From assembly GCA_964608915.1 (NCBI GenBank), contig CAZSQA010000004.1:62001-126000 (forward strand): 64,000 nt of DNA, written 5' to 3'. The translations under genes and the position numbers were made by a program. Position 1 is the stretch's first letter; each line of letters starts with the position of its first letter. This document shows positions 53,223 through 61,810 of this stretch, one piece after another. The DNA comes from QWQI01 sp964608915. Lineage in GTDB: Bacteria > Planctomycetota > Planctomycetia > Isosphaerales > Isosphaeraceae. Below the pieces are notes generated by a model. It was given only the letters and a program-made list of their open reading frames with translations, searched no databases and was not told the origin of the DNA.

Positions 53223-53799
53223 GGATCAGCCCGTGCAGTTTGCGCTGAATTTCATGCAGAATCCGTTCGACCGAGCGTTTCGATCGGCCAGTCTTTTCGG
53301 CGATTTCGGCGACTTCGTGGCGTTCGATGCGCAGCATGACGATCTCCCGATAGCTCGGCGGCATCGGTGCGAGCAGTTCGTCGATCGTCATCCGGAGCGC
53401 CGTCAGGGCGATGTCTTCCTGGCCGCCCGAGGCGCGATCCACGACATCGCCGCCATTCGTCACGCGCAAGTCACGCTTGCCGGCGTAATGATGATTCGCG
53501 ACTTCACGGATCTTGTTCAGGCCGATCACCAGGAACAACTTCCACAACTCCTCGCCATCCGGAGCTTCGTACTGGCCAAGTGCCGCCCGCCGGAAAAAGG
53601 TCCGAAAGACGGACTGGACGATATCTTCCGGGTCGACCCGCTGCTTGAGATCCGGCGAAACCCGCGTCGACGCCAGATTGAAGATCCGATGCGCGTAGCG
53701 TTTGTACAACTCCGTCGCGGCATCGTCCTCACCTTGCCGAAATCGACGCAGAAGCGTCGTATCGGTCGAGTCGATATCGGCATTCTCGTCTTGGGGCAT
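53212..53799 (-). CDS. ECF-type RNA polymerase sigma factor
   Basis: Alternative sigma factor of 195 residues. Region 2 appears in ELYKRYAHRIFNLASTRVSP and DPEDIVQSVFRTFFRRA (about 31-73), and region 4 in MPPSYREIVMLRIERHEVAEIAEKTGRSKRSVERILHEIQRKL (about 148-190), whose helix-turn-helix is well formed. The start at 53799 is preceded by AGGCGAG. A GTG one codon earlier is also possible. Its 3' end overlaps the kinase gene by 11 bases, so the two are co-translated and the kinase is the probable regulator. No anti-sigma factor gene is next to it. Confidence 0.92.
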   Translation of the reverse strand: MPQDENADIDSTDTTLLRRFRQGEDDAATELYKRYAHRIFNLASTRVSPDLKQRVDPEDIVQSVFRTFFRRAALGQYEAPDGEELWKLFLVIGLNKIREVANHHYAGKRDLRVTNGGDVVDRASGGQEDIALTALRMTIDELLAPMPPSYREIVMLRIERHEVAEIAEKTGRSKRSVERILHEIQRKLHGLIHEA

Positions 53800-54271
53800 C
53801 ACGACTCGCCTGTGAGCATCGATTTCGGCGGCTCCATCCGCCAGTTTTTTTCGGAAATCCGCAAGTCATTCGGTTTCCGACAGTTATGGCTCGGCTTTTC
53901 CGGGGCCTCGAGATCGGACCAGGTCGGTTCGGTACGAATTGGAATCGAGACAGCGGAGAAGTGGTCGATCAAGCCATCCTATCCGCAATATTCTTCGAAA
54001 GCAATTCTTGACGAACGATGCACACGCACGTGGGCGCGCGTCATGGGCGATCGACATGCCTGTTCGGGAAGCAGGATTCCGTCAGGGGTTTCAGGCAGGC
54101 GGCGATAGCGCTTTTCGAACACGAATCGAAATGACCTATCAGGTCTTTGCCGGCGATCGTGCAGGTTGCGACTTGAGTCGAAGCGAGCTTTCGAAGAATT
54201 TTGGCGGATGAGAGTGAGCGAATCGAATTCTCCTGCTGTCATCATCATTCCATTCATCAGGAGGCTTCGCC
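53800..54271. other. Intergenic region between divergent genes
   Basis: This 472-base gap holds the upstream regions of the minus-strand sigma/kinase operon and of the plus-strand FG-GAP protein gene. A good AGGAGGC lies at 54259-54265, just before the ATG at 54272. No promoter pair, RNA gene or repeat could be identified with confidence. It is a plausible place for a target promoter of the adjacent sigma factor, but that is a guess. Confidence 0.4.
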
Positions 54272-57200
54272 ATGTCCGCACAATGGTTCCGCAATCGATT
54301 CCGCAACACGGCCCGTCGCCGCAACCTCCGTTCCTTCGGGCCTTCGCTGGATTGCGAGAAGCTTGACTTCCGTATCGTTCCGACATATCTGCCGCCCGTC
54401 AGTTTCCCGGTGGGTGCGAATCCGGCCGGAATCGCAGTCGGAGATTTCAATAACGACGGCAAGGACGATCTCGGCGTCGTCAATCAGACCCTTGCCGGAT
54501 CGGTCAGCGTGCTGCTCAGCTCAGGTAATGGCGCATTCCTCCCGAAGATCGATTACGGTGCGGGTGCTTCTTCGTTCGACGGTGCGGCTGGCGACCTGAA
54601 CGGCGACGGCAAGCTCGATCTCGTCGTCGTCGGTTCCGGCGTTAGCGTTCTGCTGGGCAATGGCGACGGCACCTTCAACGCACCTGTTTCTTATTCTCCT
54701 GGCTTGAACGCCCATTCGGTGAAGCTCGGCGATTTCGACAACGACGGCCGCCTGGACGTTGCCACGATGAACTCCGGTACGACGAGCGTGCTCCGGGGCA
54801 ATGGCGACGGCACGCTGCAAGCCCCCGTCCTCTCACCGGTCAGCGGCAATTCGATCAACCTCGTCACGGGCGATTTCGACCACGACGGCAATCTCGACGT
54901 GGCCACTTCCGACACGACGAGCATCGGCACGGTGAACGTGCTCAAAGGCCGTGGCGACGGCAGTTTCGCACCGATGGTCAGCTATTACGCCTTCTCGGCC
55001 CCCGTGTATCTGGCCACGGGAGATTTCAATAATGACGGTTACGAAGACTTCGCCTGCCCGAACTCATACGCCGCCAGTGCCATGACGATCCTGCTCAATA
55101 ATGGAGACGGGACCTACGGAGCACCGCACACGTATCCCATCGGCCAGACCGGATACGAAATCGAGGTCGAGGATTTCGACGGCGACGGCAACGACGACTA
55201 CGCCGTTCGCGGCGGCAGTTCGTACATGGTTCATTACGGCAAGGGCGATGGCACATTCTATCCGGAAGTGGTCTACTCCACGCCCGCCGGACGCTTCGAG
55301 GCTGGCACGCATGGCGATTTCGACCACGACGGTTCCGTCGACTTCGCCTATCCCAGCACGAATGGCGTGACGGTCGTCATGAACGCACACGACGATCTTT
55401 CGAACAAAGCGACAGCGGTGTCATTCCGTATCACGGCACCCGCTTCGACGACTTCCGGATCATCGGTTCCCCTGACGATCTCGGCCGTCGACGCGGACGG
55501 CAACGTCGTCCCGAATTTCCTCGGGACGGTGTATCTGACGAGCGACGACGCCGCCGCGAATTCCAGCGCATCCTATCGATTCACGGCCGCTGACGCCGGT
55601 ACGCATGTCTTCGCCAGTTCCGTCAAGCTCGTGACGCAGGGCTCGCATGCGATCACCGCGGCGGCGCCGATGATGGGCACCGTTTCGACCGCGATCGAAG
55701 TCACGCCCGCGATCAGCAATCTGGCCGTCATCGCACCCGCGACGACCGGGGCAGGCGACACGTTCACGATTACGGTGTCCGCTCGCGACACGCTCGGCAA
55801 CGTGGCGACCGGCTACGGCAGCACGATCCATTTCACGAGTTCCGACGCCCTGGCAGGCTTGCCGGCCGACTACACCTTTACGCCGGAAGATGCAGGCACG
55901 CACACGTTCGCCGTCACTCTGAAATCCGCCGGAGCGAGGTTCCTGAGCATCCGTGAACTTGGCGGAACGGCGAGCGGCGGAGCCACGGTGAACGTGACAG
56001 CCGGGGCCGTCGCTTCGCTGGCATTGGCCGGCGGCAGCGGTGCGATCGGTGTGGCCAGGCCGATTACGATCGTGGCCCGCGACAATTACGGCAACAATAT
56101 CAGTGCCTATACCGGAACCGTTCATATCACGAGTTCCGACCCCGCCGCCGTCTTGCCGGCGGATGTCGCACTGGTGAGCGGCACCGCGAGCGTCAACGTC
56201 ACGCTCATGACCGTCGGCACGCAAACGATCACGGCGACTGATGTCGCTGACGCGACCGTCACGGGTTCGATCTCGAGCGACGCGACTCCACCGGTTCCGG
56301 CCCGGTTCGTGGTCGAAGGATTCCCGTCGACCACGGCGGGCCTTGCCCAGAACTTCACGGTGACCGTGCGCGACACGATCGGCCAATTGGCGACGGGCTT
56401 CACGGGTACGGTCTATTTCTCCAGTTCCGACCTCCAGGCCGGCCTGCCCGCCAGCTACACTTTCACCACAGCCGATTCAGGGCATCACACTTTCGCGGCG
56501 AGCCTGAAAACCGCGGGGGCCCAGACGCTTTCGGTGCGTGACGTGACCGGTTCGCTCACGGGAGCCCAGTCGGGCATTCAGGTGACAGCCGCCGCGTTCG
56601 CCAGTTATCGCCTGTCGGTGCCGAATCTGCCTGACAGCAAGGGGCATATCCTTGTCACGGCAGGTGACGACATCGCTCTGACCGTTCGTGCGACCGATGC
56701 TTACGGCAACACCGTGACGAACTATCGGGGTAAGGCGAAATTCACCAGCACCGATACGAAAGCCACCGTGCCGACGGACTATGCCTTCACAGCTGCCGAT
56801 GCGGGTGTGCATACGTTTAACGTCGCATTGAAGACCGTGACTCCGAATGGCGTCGTCTGGTCCTACAGCGTCGTGGACGCGTCTCTTTCGACCGCGACCA
56901 CCACGATCACCAATTTCGAAGTGAACAACGCCGCCGCATCGTCATTCGTGGTCTCGGTTCCTTCGAGCATTACCGCAGGTACGCCGTTCGACCTGAAAGT
57001 CACGGTTCAGGACGCCTTCGGCAACCGCGTGAAGAATTACTTCGGCACGATCCACTTCTCCAACACTGCCGGAACGACCGGACTGCCGCAGGATTACACC
57101 TTCACCATCGACGACAACGGCACGCATATCTTCTCTGTGACTCTGAATACGACGAGCACACAGACCATTACGATCTTCGACGTATTGACTCCGACGCTGA

Positions 57201-57295
57201 ACTCCAGCGTTCAGGTCACACCGAAAGCCGTGAAGACCGGTGGCGGAGGCGGTGGCGGTGGCGGTGGCGGTGGCGGTGGCGGGAAGGGCAAATAA
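54272..57295 (+). CDS. Surface protein with FG-GAP/VCBS repeats, six Ig-like domains and a poly-Gly tail
   Basis: Exported protein of 1007 residues. The N-terminus is basic (RNRFRNTARRRNLRS), then CEKLDFRIVP, a variant of the planctomycete surface motif. Residues about 45-370 hold FG-GAP/VCBS repeats with calcium-binding GDFNNDGKDDLGV, GDLNGDGKLDLVV, GDFDNDGRLDVAT, GDFDHDGNLDVAT and similar loops, forming a likely beta-propeller. Six Ig-like units follow (about 380-985), each with a DAYGNTVTNYRGKAKFTSTD-like core, typical of bacterial surface proteins. The last residues are 15 glycines and KGK. AGGAGGC lies six bases before the start. A strong terminator follows. It probably binds a surface or matrix partner; no enzyme motif is seen. 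Confidence 0.9.
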   Translation: MSAQWFRNRFRNTARRRNLRSFGPSLDCEKLDFRIVPTYLPPVSFPVGANPAGIAVGDFNNDGKDDLGVVNQTLAGSVSVLLSSGNGAFLPKIDYGAGASSFDGAAGDLNGDGKLDLVVVGSGVSVLLGNGDGTFNAPVSYSPGLNAHSVKLGDFDNDGRLDVATMNSGTTSVLRGNGDGTLQAPVLSPVSGNSINLVTGDFDHDGNLDVATSDTTSIGTVNVLKGRGDGSFAPMVSYYAFSAPVYLATGDFNNDGYEDFACPNSYAASAMTILLNNGDGTYGAPHTYPIGQTGYEIEVEDFDGDGNDDYAVRGGSSYMVHYGKGDGTFYPEVVYSTPAGRFEAGTHGDFDHDGSVDFAYPSTNGVTVVMNAHDDLSNKATAVSFRITAPASTTSGSSVPLTISAVDADGNVVPNFLGTVYLTSDDAAANSSASYRFTAADAGTHVFASSVKLVTQGSHAITAAAPMMGTVSTAIEVTPAISNLAVIAPATTGAGDTFTITVSARDTLGNVATGYGSTIHFTSSDALAGLPADYTFTPEDAGTHTFAVTLKSAGARFLSIRELGGTASGGATVNVTAGAVASLALAGGSGAIGVARPITIVARDNYGNNISAYTGTVHITSSDPAAVLPADVALVSGTASVNVTLMTVGTQTITATDVADATVTGSISSDATPPVPARFVVEGFPSTTAGLAQNFTVTVRDTIGQLATGFTGTVYFSSSDLQAGLPASYTFTTADSGHHTFAASLKTAGAQTLSVRDVTGSLTGAQSGIQVTAAAFASYRLSVPNLPDSKGHILVTAGDDIALTVRATDAYGNTVTNYRGKAKFTSTDTKATVPTDYAFTAADAGVHTFNVALKTVTPNGVVWSYSVVDASLSTATTTITNFEVNNAAASSFVVSVPSSITAGTPFDLKVTVQDAFGNRVKNYFGTIHFSNTAGTTGLPQDYTFTIDDNGTHIFSVTLNTTSTQTITIFDVLTPTLNSSVQVTPKAVKTGGGGGGGGGGGGGGGKGK
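57239..57283 (+). repeat. GGTGGC microsatellite encoding 15 glycines
   Basis: Alternating GGT and GGC codons, with one GGA and a final GGG, give a 45-base tract that codes for 15 consecutive glycines before KGK and the stop. The purine-rich short repeat should be prone to slippage. Confidence 0.95.
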
Positions 57296-57328
57296 AATAC
57301 TCGCCCGGCGGCTTCGCCGTGCGACCGG

Positions 57329-57358
57329 TCCCAGGCGATCCGTCCGGATCGCCTGGGA
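57329..57358 (+). terminator. Strong hairpin terminator after the FG-GAP gene
   Basis: TCCCAGGCGATCC and GGATCGCCTGGGA make a perfect 13-base-pair stem around a GTCC loop, followed by TTT. It starts 34 bases after the stop codon. It is the best intrinsic-terminator candidate in the window and could also serve the minus-strand operon that ends at 57526. Confidence 0.75.
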
Positions 57359-57525
57359 TTTCGGCATTTGAGGGGATGAAGTCCGCAATCTTGACATTTC
57401 CGCCGATTTCGAACGTACGAAGGCATTCCAGTAAACCATCGAAATGCTTCGAACTCGGACGATCATTCGCTTTCGTTCCTGAATTCGGAAGAATGCAGTC
57501 GATCCGCCGAATTTGCCGATCTTGA

Positions 57526-58857
57526 TCATCCGAAATTCAGGCAGAATGCGGCCGGGTCGGAAAGTGCCAGGGCGATATCTCTCAGAAATGCCGCTGCCGG
57601 GGCACCGTCAACGGCCGCATGATCGAACGTCAGGCTCAAGGTCATCCTCTGGCGAGCGATGACACGGTCATCCGGCATGAAGACTGGCTCGCGACGAATC
57701 GCACCCAGGCCGAGGATGGCGATTTCAGGGTAATTGATCACAGGGGTGAAGGCATCGATTCCGAACGCCCCCAGGTTCGTGATCGTGAACGTGCCGGAGT
57801 TCATCGCCGCGCCCGGGAGAATGCCTGAGCGTGCCAGTTCGATCAACCGGCGCGACTCCGCCGTAATTTCGTTCAGGGTTCTGGAGCTGACATTCCTGAT
57901 GACGGGCACGAGCAAGCCATCGGGCGTATCGACGGCGATGCCGATGTGAATCTCTTCCGGCGGAATCGGATTGAGGCCCTGGTGCGATTCGTCCCACACC
58001 AAGGCCATCGCCGGGTGGGCCTTGAACACACGTGGCAGCAGGGCCGTGACGAGATCCGTATAAGCTGGCGTCACTTTCCCGTTCGCGGCTTTCAGGCGAT
58101 CACGCAAGGCGACAAGCTCGCTGACGTCGACCGTCGTATGAAGCGTGACGGGCACAGTCAGTTCCTGGCTGCGCCTGAGCCGGTCGGCGATTGCCCGGCG
58201 ACGTGGCGAGAGCTTAAGGCCCTTCGAGCTCGTCGAAGAGACATGCGCCACGGTTCGATTCCGGCTGGCCGACAGAATGTCGGCCTCGCGAATCCTTCCG
58301 TTTCGTCCGGATCCCTTCAGCCCTCGCCAATCCAGGGCCAGAGACTGTGCCGCGCGTCTGGCGCGTGGTGTCGCGACGATTCTGCCGCTCGGTGCCGTAT
58401 CGATGTCATTCCGGGTGCTTCGATTCGACCGCGATTCGGCCGCGGCGGATACGTCGTCCTTGGTGATCAGGCCGGAACGTCCCGAACCGGTGATCGATTC
58501 CAGCTCGATGCCCAGTTCCGCGGCCATACGTCGTGCCGCGGGCCCGGCCGCGACGTATTTCGTCTCTTCGGCAGTTACTGGCGACATCACGGGCGAGCCT
58601 TCAGACGGCTTCTCGCCGACGGCAAGAAGATAGCCCAGAAGCGTGCCGACTTCCACGCGGGTTCCAGCTGCTGGTGCATTTTCGGGGATATGCAGCGAGC
58701 CGGCCTCGACAGCCTCGATCTCCTGCACATTCTTGTCGCCTTCGAGTTCGAAGAGCGCATCGCCGCGCTGGACGGATTCGCCCTGGCCTTTCAGCCAGCG
58801 GACGAACGTCCCTTCCTCCATCGACCAGCCCAGTCGCGGGATTCTGATTTCATGCAT
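57526..58857 (-). CDS. Dihydrolipoamide acyltransferase (E2) with tandem E3-binding domains
   Basis: E2 core of a 2-oxoacid (or acetoin-type) dehydrogenase complex, 443 residues. It transfers the acyl group from lipoyl-lysine to CoA. The N-terminal lipoyl domain (1-80) has Lys42 in GDKNVQEIEA. The usual E-T-D-K-A is altered to G-D-K-N but the lysine is kept. Two E3-binding segments follow: AARRMAAELGIELESITGSG near 107-126 and TPRARRAAQSLALDWRGLKG near 163-182. A single one is usual. The catalytic domain (about 215-443) ends with HAAVDG, His413, the conserved active site. It is the last gene of the operon, 51 bases after the E1 gene. No E3 gene is nearby, so it likely shares the cell's lipoamide dehydrogenase. 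Confidence 0.93.
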   Translation of the reverse strand: MHEIRIPRLGWSMEEGTFVRWLKGQGESVQRGDALFELEGDKNVQEIEAVEAGSLHIPENAPAAGTRVEVGTLLGYLLAVGEKPSEGSPVMSPVTAEETKYVAAGPAARRMAAELGIELESITGSGRSGLITKDDVSAAAESRSNRSTRNDIDTAPSGRIVATPRARRAAQSLALDWRGLKGSGRNGRIREADILSASRNRTVAHVSSTSSKGLKLSPRRRAIADRLRRSQELTVPVTLHTTVDVSELVALRDRLKAANGKVTPAYTDLVTALLPRVFKAHPAMALVWDESHQGLNPIPPEEIHIGIAVDTPDGLLVPVIRNVSSRTLNEITAESRRLIELARSGILPGAAMNSGTFTITNLGAFGIDAFTPVINYPEIAILGLGAIRREPVFMPDDRVIARQRMTLSLTFDHAAVDGAPAAAFLRDIALALSDPAAFCLNFG

Positions 58858-58908
58858 GACGTGTCGCAGGTGCCTCCGGATGGCGTTCTGACGGGCGGAC
58901 TTCGTCGT

Positions 58909-60885
58909 TCATTCCAGGCACAGCTCGCGGATCGCCGCCGCGACCTGAGAAGCCTTCGGCACGACTTCGGCATCGAGCGACGGGGCGTAAGGTGTCGGGC
59001 AAAACACGCCGGTGAGCCGCCGGATCGGAGCGTCGAGATCGTCGAAGCCCGCGTCCGCCACGGTCGCGGCGATTTCGGCGGAGAAACCATACTGAGCGGG
59101 CGGTTCGTCCACGATCAGGAGCCGGCCCGTTTTGGCGACGGATTTCAGGATCAGGTTCGTGTCCAGCGGCGAAACGGTACGCGGATCGATCAATTCGACC
59201 GAAATGCCTTCCTTTTCGAGTTCTTCGCACACGGACGCGACCACGTGCACCATGCGTGCCACGGCGACGACGGTCGCATGTATCCCCTCGCGCACGATCC
59301 GGCCGACGCCGAAGGGGATTTCGAAATCGCCTTCGGGAACAGGCCCCTTCGCCTGGAGGATTTCCCGGTGTTCGAGAAACACGACCGGGTCATCGCACCT
59401 CAGGGCATGCTTGAGCAGCCCCTTGGCGTCGGCCGGCGAAGAAGGCACGACGACTCGCAGGCCCGGCACCTGTCCGAACAGGGCGTAATAGCTGCCGGAG
59501 TGGTGGGTCGCCGCGCTGTGGCCGATCCCGATGCAGCCACGCAAAAGCACCGGCATTTTCAATCTGCCGCTTGACATATATTGCATTTTGGCGATCTGGT
59601 TCACGATTTCGCCGATGCCGTCGAGGACGAAGTCGGCGAACATGAAATCGATCACGGGGCGAGTGCCGGTCATGCCGGCCCCGCAGGCCAGGCCGACGAA
59701 ACCGCGCTCGCAGATCGGCGTATCGCACAGCCGTGCGGGGCCGTAAAGGTCATAAAGGCCTTTCGTGGTCGTGAAATTCCCGCCCCGCTTGCCGATGCCT
59801 TCGCCCATGACCCAGATTTTCGGGTTCAAGGCCATTTCTTCGGAAAGAGCTTCGAGCGTGGCCTGGCTGAACGTGATCGTTCGCGCCGAGCTTGGCGCAG
59901 GTTCATGAACGCTTCGTGGCGGCTCAGCATACACATGGCGCGTTGCCGACTCGGGTTCGGGCACGGGGCTGGCTTCAGCGAATTCCCGAGCCTGACGAAC
60001 GATGGAAGAAATCTCGGCGTCGATCGCGTCAAAGTCTTTGTCCAGCCCCGCCGTCATCCGCAGACGCAAGATCGGGCTCTTCTTTTTCCAGTCCTCGACG
60101 TCCTCTTTCGTTCGGTAAGTGAAATCGCCCATGCCTTCGGCGTGCGCTCTGGTGCGATACGTTTTGCATTCGAGAAGCGTCGGGCCGCCGCCGGAACGAG
60201 CCCGAGCGACCGCTTCGCCCGCGACCCGCCAGATTTCGAGCACGTCGTTGCCGTCGAGTTCATGCCCCGGCATGCCATAGGCCGCGCCCCGGTTGCCGAC
60301 GGAAGGATTGCCGCTGGAATAGGAAAACGGCACCTCTGTCGCGAACTGGTTGTTTTCGCAGACGAACAACACCGGCAGCTTCCAGATCGAGGCCATATTC
60401 AGCCCCTCATGAAAAGCTCCGTTGTTCACGGCCCCGTCGCCGAAGAACGCCACCGCCACCGTGCCGTTATTCAGGATCTTCGAGCTGTATCCACCGCCGC
60501 AGGCCTGCAGTATGCAAGGGCCGACGATGCCGGAAGTGCCCATCATTCCGATCTCGGGCGAGAACAGGTGCATGCTGCCCCCCCTGCCCTGCGAGCACCC
60601 CGTGCTGCGGCCGAAAAGCTCGGCCATCAATTCCTTCGGTGGCATCCCCTTTGCCAGAGCGTGGCCGTGCCCCCGGTGCGTGCTGAAAACCACGTCCGCG
60701 GGCGAGAGATGCGCGCAGACTCCCGTGGCGATCGCCTCCTGCCCGACATAGGTGTGGCACGCCCCATGCACCAGGCCGGCCTGGTGGCAACGCGCCAGTT
60801 CCTCTTCGGTCTGGCGGATGATCTGCATCGTCCGATACAGGCGTTTCGAAAGCTCGGGGTCCGGTTTCGCCGGTTTGCCAGCCAT
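58909..60885 (-). CDS. Fused alpha/beta E1 component of a 2-oxoacid dehydrogenase complex
   Basis: Thiamine-diphosphate-dependent decarboxylase/dehydrogenase of 658 residues in which alpha (about 1-325) and beta (about 340-658) subunits are one chain. The alpha half has RGHGHALAKG and the ThDP motif GDGAVNNGAFHEGLNMA. Further on comes GMGDFTYRTKEDV, similar to pyruvate and acetoin dehydrogenase alpha subunits. The beta half starts at ITFSQATLEAL and has MGEGIGKRGGNF, the CERGFVGLACGAGMTG region, and GIGHSAATHHSGSYY. Substrate could be pyruvate, acetoin or a branched 2-oxoacid. AAGGAAA precedes the start, which lies three bases after the stop of the SDR gene. With E2 next to it, the complex is complete except for E3. 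Confidence 0.92.
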   Translation of the reverse strand: MAGKPAKPDPELSKRLYRTMQIIRQTEEELARCHQAGLVHGACHTYVGQEAIATGVCAHLSPADVVFSTHRGHGHALAKGMPPKELMAELFGRSTGCSQGRGGSMHLFSPEIGMMGTSGIVGPCILQACGGGYSSKILNNGTVAVAFFGDGAVNNGAFHEGLNMASIWKLPVLFVCENNQFATEVPFSYSSGNPSVGNRGAAYGMPGHELDGNDVLEIWRVAGEAVARARSGGGPTLLECKTYRTRAHAEGMGDFTYRTKEDVEDWKKKSPILRLRMTAGLDKDFDAIDAEISSIVRQAREFAEASPVPEPESATRHVYAEPPRSVHEPAPSSARTITFSQATLEALSEEMALNPKIWVMGEGIGKRGGNFTTTKGLYDLYGPARLCDTPICERGFVGLACGAGMTGTRPVIDFMFADFVLDGIGEIVNQIAKMQYMSSGRLKMPVLLRGCIGIGHSAATHHSGSYYALFGQVPGLRVVVPSSPADAKGLLKHALRCDDPVVFLEHREILQAKGPVPEGDFEIPFGVGRIVREGIHATVVAVARMVHVVASVCEELEKEGISVELIDPRTVSPLDTNLILKSVAKTGRLLIVDEPPAQYGFSAEIAATVADAGFDDLDAPIRRLTGVFCPTPYAPSLDAEVVPKASQVAAAIRELCLE

Positions 60886-60888
60886 GTT

Positions 60889-61722
60889 TCAATTTCCTTT
60901 CGACTCGGACCGGAAAGACTGCACGGCATGCCCTTCGTGGCCAGGGGTGCCGCCGGCGTTCATGGCCATGTTGCCGCCGTCCAGCGGAATGATCGCACCG
61001 GTGATCCAGGCGGAAGCGTCCGAAGCCAGCAGTAACGCCAGGCCGCCGATATCATGAGGCTGACCGAGCCGCCCCGCGGGGATGCCACGCAGGAATCGGC
61101 CTTCGAGTGTCGGATCCTGATCCATCCGTGCCGCCAGGCTTGGGTTGACGACCTGTGCCGGCGTCACGCAATTCACACGGACGCCCCGATAAGCCCATTC
61201 GGTCGAAAGCTCACGCGTCATCTGCACCACGGCCCCCATGGCCATGCTGTAAGCGATGTGCCCCCGGCCCAGGGCCGTCGAGCTGGCGAGCGAGCCGATA
61301 TTCATGATCGACCCCGAGCCACGGGCAAGCATGCGCCGGCCCGCCTCCTGGCACATGGCGAATCGGCCGACGACCAGATTCTGCAGGACTTTGTGCAAAT
61401 CCGCGATCGTCAGTTCTTCAGGCTTCGCCAGGATCCCGTCGCCAGCGATATTGCCGAGAAAGTCGATCCGGCCGAAGGTTGCGTCGACCGATCGAAACAG
61501 CCCCGCGATGGCGTCAGGGTCCGAGACGTCCGTGTCATGCACTGCGGCAAGACGTCCGAAGCCTCTGGCCGCCGCCGCCGTGGATTCGGCGCCTTCACGG
61601 TTGCGGTCCACCAGGACGATGTCCGCCCCGGCTTCGGCGAGAGCCAGTGCCGAAGCTCGGCCCAGCCCCTGGGCCGCACCGGAGACGACGGCCACCCGTC
61701 CAGTCATGTCGAACGATCGCAT
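60889..61722 (-). CDS. SDR-family protein lacking the catalytic lysine
   Basis: Short-chain dehydrogenase fold of 277 residues. The cofactor loop SGAAQGLG (14-21), a variant NxAG (NIAG, 91-94) and the likely Ser144 (NIGS) are present. Tyr158 is in place, but the Lys of Y-x-x-x-K is Met162 (AYSMAM). The C-terminal DGGNMAM region fits the family. Loss of this lysine usually destroys the normal proton relay, so it may be an altered enzyme, a binding protein, or a variant with another base. GAGG precedes the start. It lies between the transporter and the E1 gene, three bases before the latter, and so is translated with the complex. Confidence 0.85.
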   Translation of the reverse strand: MRSFDMTGRVAVVSGAAQGLGRASALALAEAGADIVLVDRNREGAESTAAAARGFGRLAAVHDTDVSDPDAIAGLFRSVDATFGRIDFLGNIAGDGILAKPEELTIADLHKVLQNLVVGRFAMCQEAGRRMLARGSGSIMNIGSLASSTALGRGHIAYSMAMGAVVQMTRELSTEWAYRGVRVNCVTPAQVVNPSLAARMDQDPTLEGRFLRGIPAGRLGQPHDIGGLALLLASDASAWITGAIIPLDGGNMAMNAGGTPGHEGHAVQSFRSESKGN

Positions 61723-61810
61723 CAGGGCCTCAGCGAAGAAACAGGTCGGATTCGTGATTCGTGTGTCGGTTGCATCATGATATCGTCTGATGGCTGGTTT
61801 GGCTGCCGGC

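Noticed and set aside
57946..61035. Long plus-strand open frames (542 and 484 codons) opposite the E2/E1 genes
   Set aside because: They mirror the minus-strand E2, E1 and SDR genes, whose catalytic motifs are intact. The antisense products match no family.
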